Part shown: piece by piece, positions 1 to 6,162 of the stretch | How the letters are laid out: each line of letters opens with the position of its first letter | Numbering within the stretch: position 1 is the stretch's first letter | Position numbers and translations under genes: made by a program | NCBI GenBank assembly: GCA_913058195.1 | Contig: CAJXPP010000058.1 | Coordinates: 1 to 10,189, forward strand | Direction: 5' to 3' | Length of the DNA stretch: 10,189 bases | Source of the DNA: an uncultured Gammaproteobacteria bacterium | GTDB taxonomy: Bacteria; Pseudomonadota; Gammaproteobacteria; Nitrosococcales; Methylophagaceae | Notes under the pieces: model-generated | Seen by the model: the letters and a program-made list of their open reading frames with translations, nothing else | Database searches by the model: none | What the model was told of the DNA's origin: nothing

Positions 1-1514
1 TATTTTAGGAATAATTCGTAGGCGGGATTATCTGTTTCCTGCCAATAGTTATAACCTAATTCATCTAAAAACCGAATAAAATCACTTTGTTCATCATTAG
101 CAACTTGCACTCCAACAAGTACTCGCCCATAGGCTGCGCCATGGTTTCGATAGTGAAATAAGCTTATATTCCAACGCTGACCCATTCTAGTTAGAAATCG
201 TAATAAAGCACCTGGTCGTTCAGGAAATTCAAAACGATATATGCGTTCATTGTCCACTTGAGGCGCATGACCTCCTACCATATAACGTATATGTAATTTA
301 GCCATTTCATTATCACTGAAATCTATCCACTGATATCCCGCTGCATCTAAACTAGCAAATAAGGCTTCTCGTTCTTCATCACCGCCATTGATTCTTAGCC
401 CAACAAAGACTTGAGCATCAGCACTATCAGCATAACGATAATTGAATTCCGTAATACCTCGGTCAGACAAGGTCTGACAGAAACGTTGAAAGCTACCTGG
501 CTCTTCATCAATTGTCGCTGAAAAAAGTACTTCTCGGCGCTCTCCTAACTCTGCTCGTTCAGCAACATGTCGAAGTCTATCAAAGTTAATATTGGCACCA
601 CTATCGATCACTACTAACTGTTCATTAGTGATCTGTTCGCGAGCAATGTATTTTTTGGCACCTGCCACAGCCAAAGCCCCTGAAGGCTCAGCAATTGAAC
701 GCGTATCATCAAAGATATCCATGATCGCAGCGCATAATTCATCACTATCAACGGTGATAACCTCATCCACCGCTTTTCGTGCGATTCGAAAAGGCTCCTC
801 GCCGACTTGGCGTACAGCTGTGCCATCTGCAAATAAGCCGACATGCTCTAATTCCACTCGCTCATTTTGTTCTAATGCCACTTTTAAACAAGCTGCATCA
901 ATAGGCTCAACACCAATAATTTTAATCTCTGGCCAAAATGCTTTTATATAAGCTGCAACACCAGCAATTAAACCTCCCCCACCAACAGGAACAAATACGG
1001 CATGAATAGGACCGGGGTGCTGGCGCATTATTTCCATCGCAATAGTGCCTTGGCCAGCAATGACTTCAGGGTCATCATAAGGGTGAATAAAAGTACGGCC
1101 GTGTTGCTTAGCCAGTTTTAGTGCATATGCACAAGCATCATCATAGTTATTACCATGTAAGGTGATCTCAGCCCCAAATGCTTTAACAGCTTCAACCTTT
1201 ATGGCAGGAGTTGTTTTCGGCATAACGATGAGTGCTGATATACCCATTTTTTTAGCTGATAAAGCCACTCCTTGGGCATGATTTCCTGCTGATGCTGCTA
1301 CCACACCTTGCTGACGCTCTTCATCGCTAAGGTGTGTCATACGGTTATAAGCACCCCGTAATTTGAATGAAAATATAGGTTGTAAATCTTCTCGCTTTAA
1401 CCACAAAGTATTATTTAATCGTGATGAAAGTCGCGTCATTTCATCCAGAGGCGTCTCGATCGCCACATCATAAACTCGGGCTTTAAGGATTCTTTCTACA
1501 TATTCTGTAAACAT
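1..1514 (-). CDS. ilvA: Threonine ammonia-lyase, biosynthetic (threonine deaminase)
   Basis: PLP enzyme that deaminates L-threonine to 2-oxobutanoate, the committed step of isoleucine synthesis, in the cytoplasm. Translating the minus strand from ATG 1514-1512 gives 504 residues ending NPAYELFLK. Bases 2-1 read TA, so the stop codon lacks only its last base and the protein is effectively complete. Seen: the PLP lysine in SFKLRGAY (K51, equivalent to E. coli K62), SAGNHAQG at 75-82, the phosphate-binding glycine loop GGGG at 178-181, and a long C-terminal region with FNYRYAD, AKLHIRYMVGG and FEFPERPGALLRF, typical of the paired ACT-like regulatory domains. These domains mark the isoleucine-inhibited biosynthetic form, not the short catabolic TdcB. 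The start is fixed because an in-frame TGA lies two codons upstream. The N-terminus is about 11 residues shorter than in E. coli (514 aa). The Shine-Dalgarno is weak. It diverges from the genes to its right. Confidence 0.96.
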   Translation of the reverse strand, partial: MFTEYVERILKARVYDVAIETPLDEMTRLSSRLNNTLWLKREDLQPIFSFKLRGAYNRMTHLSDEERQQGVVAASAGNHAQGVALSAKKMGISALIVMPKTTPAIKVEAVKAFGAEITLHGNNYDDACAYALKLAKQHGRTFIHPYDDPEVIAGQGTIAMEIMRQHPGPIHAVFVPVGGGGLIAGVAAYIKAFWPEIKIIGVEPIDAACLKVALEQNERVELEHVGLFADGTAVRQVGEEPFRIARKAVDEVITVDSDELCAAIMDIFDDTRSIAEPSGALAVAGAKKYIAREQITNEQLVVIDSGANINFDRLRHVAERAELGERREVLFSATIDEEPGSFQRFCQTLSDRGITEFNYRYADSADAQVFVGLRINGGDEEREALFASLDAAGYQWIDFSDNEMAKLHIRYMVGGHAPQVDNERIYRFEFPERPGALLRFLTRMGQRWNISLFHYRNHGAAYGRVLVGVQVANDEQSDFIRFLDELGYNYWQETDNPAYELFLK

Positions 1515-1548
1515 GACTCAGGTAATTCTTTTAGTTATTAAATAAATA

Positions 1549-1618
1549 TTAACGCCTACGTTAACATTACCATTAATTTATCTCTAACAATATTAGAACG
1601 AAGGTTAATGATTGTTAG
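1549..1618. promoter_or_regulatory. ilvA upstream region with nested inverted repeats
   Basis: The DNA just upstream of ilvA holds three short inverted repeats. TTAACG-CCTA-CGTTAA lies at 1549-1564. TCTAA-CAATA-TTAGA lies at 1583-1597. The 8-bp arms CTAACAAT (1584-1591) and ATTGTTAG (1611-1618) have centres 27 bp apart. A minus-strand TTGTTA (1590-1585) could act as a -35 element, but the matching -10 at 15-17 bp spacing is poor, so I do not call a definite promoter. No leader peptide rich in Ile/Val/Leu codons and no attenuator is visible. The repeats could be operator half-sites, but in AT-rich DNA some may be chance. Confidence 0.3.
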
Positions 1619-1691
1619 CTTGAACCCGTTATTTGTTTAAGTTAAGGACCTAAAACTCAAACTGAAGTGATACAAATAATCTTATTACCAT

Positions 1692-1700
1692 TGCTATAAT
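1692..1700 (+). promoter_or_regulatory. Extended -10 promoter for the membrane protein gene
   Basis: TGC-TATAAT at 1692-1700 is a perfect extended -10 element (TGn followed by consensus TATAAT). No good -35 hexamer lies 16-18 bp upstream (around 1671-1678), which is tolerated by extended -10 promoters. Transcription would start near 1707, giving a leader of about 90 nt before the ATG at 1799. The leader contains two adjacent palindromes, ATGGTACCAT (1717-1726) and ATCATGAT (1725-1732), just downstream of the expected start. Confidence 0.6.
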
Positions 1701-1798
1701 CTATTGTAGATACAACATGGTACCATCATGATATTTAGAGTAATTTTAATAGACTACTTAAGCCATTAATTACTAATACATACGATGAGAGTTCAGTA

Positions 1799-2260
1799 AT
1801 GATAAAAAGCATAATAAAAAATGAACCCGTAGGTACAATTTCAAAACGACAACAGCTTTTTTTGAAATTTACCTATTTTGTCTTTATAGATATCGTGGTA
1901 CTTAATCTACTTAATGAATTCTGGGACAAAGTCTTTATCGAGTTTTTCTATATATCCATACTCACGGCAATACTGCTTCAAACTTTATTGCAAATAACAA
2001 TCTCTATTGAACACCGTGTTGCAGAGCATTTTAAGTTCAAGCCCCATTTTAAACACAAAGTAATGCGAGTCTTTTCAACTTGGGCAATACTTTTTATATC
2101 AAAGCTCATTATCCTAAAAGCAATCAGTTTCTCTTTTGGTCATAGCGTTACATTTGGCGGTCCAGATCATACTCGTGGTTTACTTATATTCATTATAGTT
2201 GTCATCGTTATTATCGCCACAGAACAGCTTTTTGCTTCGATATATAAGCGACTCGGATAA
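1799..2260 (+). CDS. Unrecognised four-helix inner-membrane protein
   Basis: A 153-residue protein that I do not recognise. It has four strongly hydrophobic stretches, roughly residues 20-38, 46-66, 92-110 and 127-146. They are separated by a basic, histidine-rich loop (about 71-90, with EHRVAEHF and HFKHK) and a short polar loop (FGGPDHTRG, about 119-127). There is no cleavable signal peptide; the N-terminus is basic (K3, K7, K16, R17). The start has a GAGAG Shine-Dalgarno at 1787-1791, 7 nt before ATG. It has its own extended -10 promoter and is followed by a 126-bp gap with a further -10 for rpiA, so it is probably a single-gene unit. Base composition looks like that of its neighbours. That it is a real gene is likely from RBS, promoter and coherent hydrophobic pattern. 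The pairs of acidic and basic residues near the helices (E71, H72, R73, E142) could be functional, but no activity can be assigned. Confidence 0.8.
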   Translation: MIKSIIKNEPVGTISKRQQLFLKFTYFVFIDIVVLNLLNEFWDKVFIEFFYISILTAILLQTLLQITISIEHRVAEHFKFKPHFKHKVMRVFSTWAILFISKLIILKAISFSFGHSVTFGGPDHTRGLLIFIIVVIVIIATEQLFASIYKRLG

Positions 2261-2339
2261 TTAAAGTATTTCTATATTGTCATAAGCCCAATAAGTGATA
2301 TCTAAAAATATGATTTTAGCCTTAACAATCATTTATCTC

Positions 2340-2345
2340 TATAAT
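2340..2345 (+). promoter_or_regulatory. -10 element of the rpiA promoter
   Basis: A perfect TATAAT lies at 2340-2345, 41 bp before the rpiA ATG, placing the transcript start near 2352. The best -35-like hexamer, TTAACA (2322-2327), is only 12 bp away, which is too close. At the usual 17 bp there is only a weak match, so the upstream half of this promoter is uncertain. The stretch TAACAATCATTTATCTCTA (2323-2341) just upstream shares two 11-mers with the ilvA upstream region. Confidence 0.45.
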
Positions 2346-2386
2346 TAGTGGACTAAATCTAACAACTGATAATTAAGGAACTCGTA

Positions 2387-3049
2387 ATGACTGCTGATGA
2401 AATGAAAAAACAAGCTGCCTATGCCGCATTGGAACATATTGATACTGATGGTGTTGTTGGTGTAGGAACAGGCTCGACTGTTAACCATTTCATCGATGCA
2501 CTTGCTACGATTAAAGGTAAAATTGAAGGTGCTGTATCGAGCTCAATTGTTTCAACTAAACGCTTAGAAGATCACGGTATTAAAGTTTTTGATCTAAACG
2601 AAGTAAGTAAGGTTGCTGTATATGTTGATGGCGCTGATGAATCCGATGATAATCTACACTTAATCAAAGGCGGCGGTGGCGCACTGACTCGCGAAAAAAT
2701 CATTGCTGCGGCAGCTGATAAATTTGTATGTATAGCTGATGCAAGCAAATTAGTCGGTGTATTGGGTAAATTTCCACTGCCTGTTGAAGTTGTACCAATG
2801 TCTCGTAGCTATGTCGCACGCGAAATTGTCAAAATGGGTGGTCAACCTGTTTATCGTGAAAATTTCATCACTGATAATAGCAATGTCATCATAGATGTTC
2901 ATGGCTGGGATATTACCGAAGCAATCAAATTAGAAAAAGAACTAAATAATATTGTTGGTGTCGTAACCAACGGTCTATTTGCTATGCGTCCAGCTGATGT
3001 ATTACTTCTCGGTAGTGAAGAAGGTACAAAAACTGTTTACGCTAAATAG
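2387..3049 (+). CDS. rpiA: Ribose-5-phosphate isomerase A
   Basis: Cytoplasmic enzyme interconverting ribose 5-phosphate and ribulose 5-phosphate in the non-oxidative pentose phosphate pathway; it supplies ribose for nucleotides. The 220 residues match the family length (E. coli 219). Seen: the phosphate-binding GTGST at 27-31, DGADE at 81-85, KGGGGALTREK at 94-104 and the C-terminal GVVTNGLFA. The catalytic residues known in E. coli RpiA (D81, D84, K94, E103) fall at exactly the same numbers here. The start has a good AAGGA Shine-Dalgarno at 2375-2379, 7 nt upstream. It ends at a strong hairpin (3062-3091), so it is likely transcribed mostly alone. Its position beside a divergent ilvA is common in gammaproteobacteria. 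Confidence 0.98.
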   Translation: MTADEMKKQAAYAALEHIDTDGVVGVGTGSTVNHFIDALATIKGKIEGAVSSSIVSTKRLEDHGIKVFDLNEVSKVAVYVDGADESDDNLHLIKGGGGALTREKIIAAAADKFVCIADASKLVGVLGKFPLPVEVVPMSRSYVAREIVKMGGQPVYRENFITDNSNVIIDVHGWDITEAIKLEKELNNIVGVVTNGLFAMRPADVLLLGSEEGTKTVYAK

Positions 3050-3061
3050 TTAATCCCATTA

Positions 3062-3091
3062 TTCAGCTCTCTCAACTTTGAGAGAGCTGAA
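3062..3091 (+). terminator. Hairpin terminator after rpiA
   Basis: TTCAGCTCTCTCA (3062-3074) and TGAGAGAGCTGAA (3079-3091) form a perfect 13-bp stem with a 4-nt loop (ACTT), starting 12 nt after the rpiA stop. The 3' tail is AT-rich (ATTTAATAT) but lacks a long T run, so termination may be partial. The stem lies only 24 nt before the lolC start, so read-through into lolC, or a promoter inside rpiA, is probably needed for lol expression. Confidence 0.75.
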
Positions 3092-3115
3092 ATTTAATAT
3101 AAAGAACCCAATCTA

Positions 3116-4363
3116 ATGTTCAAACCCTTAAGTGTATTTATCGGCTTGCGTTATACTCGCGCAAAACGCCGAAATCACTTCATTTCCTTTATCTCATTAA
3201 CATCTATGTTAGGCGTTGCGCTGGGTGTTGCAGCCTTAATCACAGTGTTATCGGTGATGAATGGTTTTGAAAAAGAATTACGTGAACGCATTTTAGGAAT
3301 GACCTCCCACGCATTTATTACGGGGTCAAATGGCACGCTAAAAGATTGGCAATCTCTTCAAAACATGATTGGTAACTCTGAGCATCTCGTCGACTCAGCC
3401 CCTTTCGTCGAAGGCCAGGCTATGCTGAGCCAAGGAAGTCGTGTTCGTGGTAGCTTAGTTCGAGGTATCGATCCCCAATTAGAAGATCGTGTATCCACCA
3501 TTGGTGAGAAGATTATTCAAGGGCAAATCGACTTACTCATTCCCGGTAGTTTTGGCATTATTCTTGGCAAAGATCTGGCTATGGCAATGGGCGTTAGAAC
3601 AGGCGATAAAATCACCTTAATTACACCGCATATAACCCCTACACCCGCAGGTATTATGCCTCGATTAAAACGTCTCAATGTTGTCGGTGTATTTGAAATA
3701 GGCATGTATGAATACGATAGTGCTCTCGCCATAATGAACATTGAGGATGCAGCCAAACTGTTTCGTATTCCTGAGCGAGTATCCGGCTTACGTTTAAAAT
3801 TAGATGATGTATTTCAAGCGCCCACTATTACTCGCAACCTAATGGCCCAATTGCCTTCAAGCTTTCGTGCAGTAGACTGGACTTATCAACATGCTAATTT
3901 TTTCCGTGCACTCAAAACAGAAAAAACCGTTATGTTTGTCATTTTGATGCTAATTGTGGCGGTAGCTGCATTTAATATTGTCTCGACCTTAATTATGATG
4001 GTGACAGATAAGCAATCTGACGTAGCCATTCTACGAACACTCGGCATGACACCTCGAAGTATCATGATTATATTCATGGTTCAAGGGACACTAATTGGTG
4101 TATTTGGTACCTTAATTGGCGTAATTGGGGGCGTGACTTTAGCCCTTAATGTTGAAACTATCATTGCACAATTAGAACAATTAATTGGCTACCAATTTTT
4201 ACCTGCAGACGTGTACTACATCAGTAGTTTGCCTTCTGACTTGCAATGGAGTGATGTAACGGTAATTGGTCTAATCGCATTTATCTTATCGCTACTTTCA
4301 ACAATTTATCCTTCATGGCGTGCAGCCAAAATCAGACCTGCCGAGGCTTTACGCTATGACTAA
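3116..4363 (+). CDS. lolC: Lipoprotein-releasing ABC permease, LolC/LolE type (probable LolF)
   Basis: Inner-membrane permease of the Lol ABC transporter, which extracts outer-membrane lipoproteins and hands them to the periplasmic chaperone LolA. The 415 residues fit the family (about 400-415). Seen: an N-terminal block typical of the family (FIGLRYTRAKRRNHFISF, 8-25), TM1 about 23-47, a large periplasmic domain about 48-270, then TM2 about 272-297, TM3 about 316-345 and TM4 about 383-401. Residues 170-188 (from ITP...HIT to MPRLKRLNV) align with the Hook hairpin that lets E. coli LolC bind LolA. VAILRTLGM (about 304-312) and YPSWRAAKIRPAEALRYD at the C-terminus are standard. The Shine-Dalgarno is weak (AAAGAA). 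It overlaps lolD by 8 nt. No second permease gene follows lolD, unlike the E. coli lolC-lolD-lolE order. A Hook-bearing sole permease would be named LolF. The family is certain; the LolF reading is inference. Confidence 0.93.
   Translation: MFKPLSVFIGLRYTRAKRRNHFISFISLTSMLGVALGVAALITVLSVMNGFEKELRERILGMTSHAFITGSNGTLKDWQSLQNMIGNSEHLVDSAPFVEGQAMLSQGSRVRGSLVRGIDPQLEDRVSTIGEKIIQGQIDLLIPGSFGIILGKDLAMAMGVRTGDKITLITPHITPTPAGIMPRLKRLNVVGVFEIGMYEYDSALAIMNIEDAAKLFRIPERVSGLRLKLDDVFQAPTITRNLMAQLPSSFRAVDWTYQHANFFRALKTEKTVMFVILMLIVAVAAFNIVSTLIMMVTDKQSDVAILRTLGMTPRSIMIIFMVQGTLIGVFGTLIGVIGGVTLALNVETIIAQLEQLIGYQFLPADVYYISSLPSDLQWSDVTVIGLIAFILSLLSTIYPSWRAAKIRPAEALRYD
4343..4346 (+). promoter_or_regulatory. Ribosome binding site that sets the lolD start
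   Basis: GAGG at 4343-4346 lies 9 nt before ATG 4356, inside the last codons of the lolC gene. An earlier in-frame GTG at 4320 would add 12 residues (beginning QPKSDLPRLYA) that have no counterpart in E. coli LolD. The ATG at 4356 gives the N-terminus expected for the family and the tight overlap usual in translationally coupled pairs. Confidence 0.7.
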
Positions 4364-5042
4364 TCCAGCGATTTTACAATGCACTCACCTTGCTAAACAG
4401 TTTACAGATGGTGGCTTAAATACCCATGTACTCAGCGATATCAACCTAACAGTCAATAAAGGTGATCGCCTCGCAATCGTAGGTAGCTCAGGATCAGGTA
4501 AAAGTACACTGCTGCATATCTTAGGCGGTTTAGATGAACCGACAGATGGCACCGTTGAAATCCTAGGCCAGGATATTAATCAACTGTCAGTGAATAAACT
4601 GAGTCAGCTACGGAATAAAAGCCTTGGTTTTGTTTATCAGTTTCATCATTTATTACCTGAGTTTTCTGCTGTAGAAAATGTTGCTATTCCACTTGTGATC
4701 GGTGGTGAGACACCCAAACAGGCACAGCAGCTAGCTGAAGAATTATTAATTAAAGTAGGACTTGGTCATCGCCTAATTCATAAACCCAGTGAATTATCAG
4801 GTGGAGAACGCCAACGTGCGGCACTGGCTCGTGCATTAATTACCCAACCGGCTTGTTTATTAGCTGATGAACCAACAGGCAACCTTGACCACCGTACTGC
4901 TCAAGCAATTTTTGAACTCATTATTGAATTGAATGAATCATTAGGTACGGCGTTAATTATTGTCACTCATGATACAAACCTTGCATCTAAGATGGATCGT
5001 GTTTTAACACTGACCGACGGGATTCTAGCAACTGTAGACTAG
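4356..5042 (+). CDS. lolD: Lipoprotein-releasing system ATP-binding protein LolD
   Basis: Cytoplasmic ATPase of the Lol exporter; a dimer drives the permease encoded immediately upstream. The chosen start gives 228 residues (E. coli LolD 233). Seen: Walker A GSSGSGKST at 43-51, Q-loop Q95 within the LolD-characteristic FVYQFHHLLPEF (92-103), ABC signature LSGGERQR at 147-154, Walker B LLADE (168-172, D171/E172), D-loop GNLD (175-178) and switch histidine H205 in VTHD. The FHHLLPEF segment and high similarity throughout separate it from related MacB and FtsE ATPases. ATG overlaps the lolC stop by 8 nt with a GAGG Shine-Dalgarno, so translation is probably coupled. No convincing intrinsic terminator follows. 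A 6-bp hairpin AACTGG-TAT-CCAGTT at 5075-5089 lacks a T run. Confidence 0.96.
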   Translation: MTNPAILQCTHLAKQFTDGGLNTHVLSDINLTVNKGDRLAIVGSSGSGKSTLLHILGGLDEPTDGTVEILGQDINQLSVNKLSQLRNKSLGFVYQFHHLLPEFSAVENVAIPLVIGGETPKQAQQLAEELLIKVGLGHRLIHKPSELSGGERQRAALARALITQPACLLADEPTGNLDHRTAQAIFELIIELNESLGTALIIVTHDTNLASKMDRVLTLTDGILATVD

Positions 5043-5132
5043 ATGCCATCAACTTATCATCTTAAATAAAGATCAACTGGTATCCAGTTAGTCATATGTA
5101 ACATTTTAGCTTTTCTAATGTCTATTTTATTG

Positions 5133-5149
5133 TGAGCATGTATTGCTCA
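5133..5149 (+). repeat. Inverted repeat just upstream of the YNSL-protein ribosome binding site
   Basis: TGAGCA (5133-5138) and TGCTCA (5144-5149) are perfect 6-bp arms around TGTAT. The repeat ends 9 nt before the first base of CAGGAGAA (5159-5166). It could be a small operator overlapping the transcription start or a leader hairpin. A poor -10-like TATTTT sits at 5123-5128. The stem is short, so chance is possible. Confidence 0.3.
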
Positions 5150-5172
5150 ATGATTACTCAGGAGAAATCACT

Positions 5173-5508
5173 ATGACTAAATTATATATAACACTTTTTT
5201 TTACTTTTTTAGTTTCTAATTCTGCTTGGGCCTATCCACCTGGTCAACTAACAGAATACAACTCACTATCAAAAGCCGCGCTTGAAATAGCTGCAATGGA
5301 TAACCCAGCTTCGTCGAATGTAGAGAAAGCGGTTCCTTACACTCACGCAAGCGAGCAGTATAATTCACTATTCCATGGGGCCCTTGCAAAACAAGGCGTA
5401 AATGAAAATATTCATTTAAATGCTCAAAGTGAAGTCAATTATTCACGTAAGGCTTCTCATTCTAAAGAGGAATATAATTCACTCTCCCGCGGCGCAATGG
5501 CAAGATGA
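5173..5508 (+). CDS. Small exported protein with three YNSL repeats, function unknown
   Basis: I do not recognise this protein. With the start at ATG 5173, which has a strong Shine-Dalgarno (CAGGAGAA, 5159-5166, 7 nt spacing), it has 111 residues. Residues 1-20 form a classic Sec signal peptide: lysine at 3, a hydrophobic core (about 4-14) and SAWA before the likely signal peptidase I cut after A20. There is no lipobox cysteine, and no cysteine anywhere. The mature part of about 91 residues is hydrophilic with a nearly neutral charge balance. It carries three copies of a motif around Y-N-S-L: EYNSLSKAALE (28-38), QYNSLFHGALAK (62-73) and EYNSLSRGAMAR (100-111, the exact C-terminus). Spacing is 34 and 38 residues, with low-complexity linkers between. 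An in-frame ATG at 5143 would add ten residues before the signal peptide and has no ribosome site. It is a periplasmic or secreted protein; repeat-mediated binding or self-assembly is speculation. Confidence 0.8.
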   Translation: MTKLYITLFFTFLVSNSAWAYPPGQLTEYNSLSKAALEIAAMDNPASSNVEKAVPYTHASEQYNSLFHGALAKQGVNENIHLNAQSEVNYSRKASHSKEEYNSLSRGAMAR

Positions 5509-5544
5509 ATAATAGTTAAGTTTGCACATATCTTAAACTGGAAG

Positions 5545-5574
5545 GGCTTCTGGCTAAACCCATAGTCAGAGGTC
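5545..5574 (+). terminator. Possible terminator hairpin after the YNSL-protein gene
   Basis: GGCTTCTGGCTA (5545-5556) and TAGTCAGAGGTC (5563-5574) can pair over 12 positions, three of them G-U wobbles, around the loop AACCCA. The wobbles mean the stem is better in plus-strand RNA, consistent with a role after the rightward gene ending at 5508. The tail (AATTCGCTGTTT) has no proper T run, so this is a weak call. Confidence 0.35.
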
Positions 5575-5594
5575 AATTCGCTGTTTAAAATGAA

Positions 5595-6119
5595 TTAGGA
5601 TTTAGTTTTATTTTTTTTCTGTCTTTTTAGCCAATTACGTATCACCACGGCCCGCCATACAAGTCGAGTAGCCAATACACCGAGTAATGCTGCAATCAGT
5701 CCACACACTAAGCTACCTAATAAAAATGGCTGCCAAATAGTTAAAAACTCACTCGTAAACCATTCCCAGCTCAAAGTGAAATCATGCTGTTCTACTGGCA
5801 ACTGTAAAATCCGCGCGCCCACTTTATAAACAAAAAAGTACATGGGCGCGATAGTCAAAGGGTTTGATATCCATACAGCCATTACTGATATAGGTAGGTT
5901 CACTCGCAAAAAAATTGCGATTGCAGCTGCAATAACCATTTGCCCTAGAATAGGCATGAATCCTATAAATAAACCTAAAGCTAAACCACCCGCAACAGAA
6001 CGACGATTTAAATGCCATAATTTTGGCTCAGTTAAACGCTGGCCAAACTTCTTCAAATGTGGGTGCTCGCACATCGTTTTATGATCTGGCATTATACGTT
6101 TAAGGAATTTACGAGGCAT
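5595..6119 (-). CDS. DUF2062 family inner-membrane protein
   Basis: A 174-residue membrane protein of the DUF2062 family, whose biochemical role is not established. Seen: the family core LWHLNRRSVAGGLALGLF (34-51), GFMPILGQ (53-60), a first hydrophobic region about 43-72, WISNPLTIAPMYFFVYKVG (83-101) with the invariant NP, a further hydrophobic segment about 128-156, and a strongly basic C-terminal tail (KRQKKNKTKS). The N-terminal 30 residues are basic and cytoplasmic in character. The start at ATG 6119-6117 precedes PRKFLKRIMP, normal for the family; the Shine-Dalgarno is weak. A perfect minus-strand TATAAT at 6155-6150 probably drives it. DUF2062 genes are often found beside comEC or the lol/exb/msbA cluster in gammaproteobacteria, as here, but the functional link is unknown. 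Confidence 0.92.
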   Translation of the reverse strand: MPRKFLKRIMPDHKTMCEHPHLKKFGQRLTEPKLWHLNRRSVAGGLALGLFIGFMPILGQMVIAAAIAIFLRVNLPISVMAVWISNPLTIAPMYFFVYKVGARILQLPVEQHDFTLSWEWFTSEFLTIWQPFLLGSLVCGLIAALLGVLATRLVWRAVVIRNWLKRQKKNKTKS

Positions 6120-6148
6120 AGTTGCTCATAGATAGTTATGTCGAGCGC

Positions 6149-6155
6149 TATTATA
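6149..6155. promoter_or_regulatory. Overlapping divergent -10 elements between DUF2062 gene and comEC
   Basis: TATTATA at 6149-6155 reads TATTAT on the plus strand (6149-6154, one mismatch to the -10 consensus) and perfect TATAAT on the minus strand (6155-6150). The minus start would fall near 6143, leaving a 23-nt leader before the DUF2062 ATG. The plus start would fall near 6161, only about 2 nt before the comEC ATG at 6163. No convincing -35 is visible for either strand. The minus promoter is the better supported of the two. Confidence 0.45.
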
Positions 6156-6162
6156 GGGATAT

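Noticed and set aside
462..478. 7-bp hairpin GTCAGAC-AAG-GTCTGAC inside ilvA
   Set aside because: Short, within conserved coding sequence and without a T run; likely chance, unlike the longer stems in comEC.
592..951. Rightward open frame of 119 codons opposite ilvA
   Set aside because: It is antisense to the conserved ilvA coding region and its composition is that of a shadow frame.
2302..2319. CTAAAA-ATATGA-TTTTAG as terminator of the membrane protein gene
   Set aside because: A 6-bp, nearly all A-T stem without a T run is too weak to support the call.
3078..3103. Promoter for lolC (TTGAGA ... TATAAA)
   Set aside because: The spacer is only 14 bp and the start would fall about 6 nt before the lolC ATG, leaving no ribosome site.
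4320..4355. Upstream in-frame GTG start for lolD
   Set aside because: It would add 12 residues with no counterpart in LolD and has no Shine-Dalgarno; ATG 4356 has GAGG at 9 nt and the usual coupling overlap with lolC.
5143..5172. Earlier ATG start for the YNSL-repeat protein
   Set aside because: It lies inside the TGAGCA/TGCTCA repeat, lacks a ribosome site, and would bury the signal peptide behind ten polar residues.
5601..5628. T-rich run that might be a terminator tail
   Set aside because: It encodes the lysine-rich C-terminus of the DUF2062 protein on the other strand and is too far (about 27 nt) from the 5545-5574 hairpin to act as its U tract.
5842..6084. Rightward open frame of 80 codons opposite the DUF2062 gene
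   Set aside because: It lies wholly antisense to a well-supported DUF2062 gene and shows no recognisable protein features or ribosome site.
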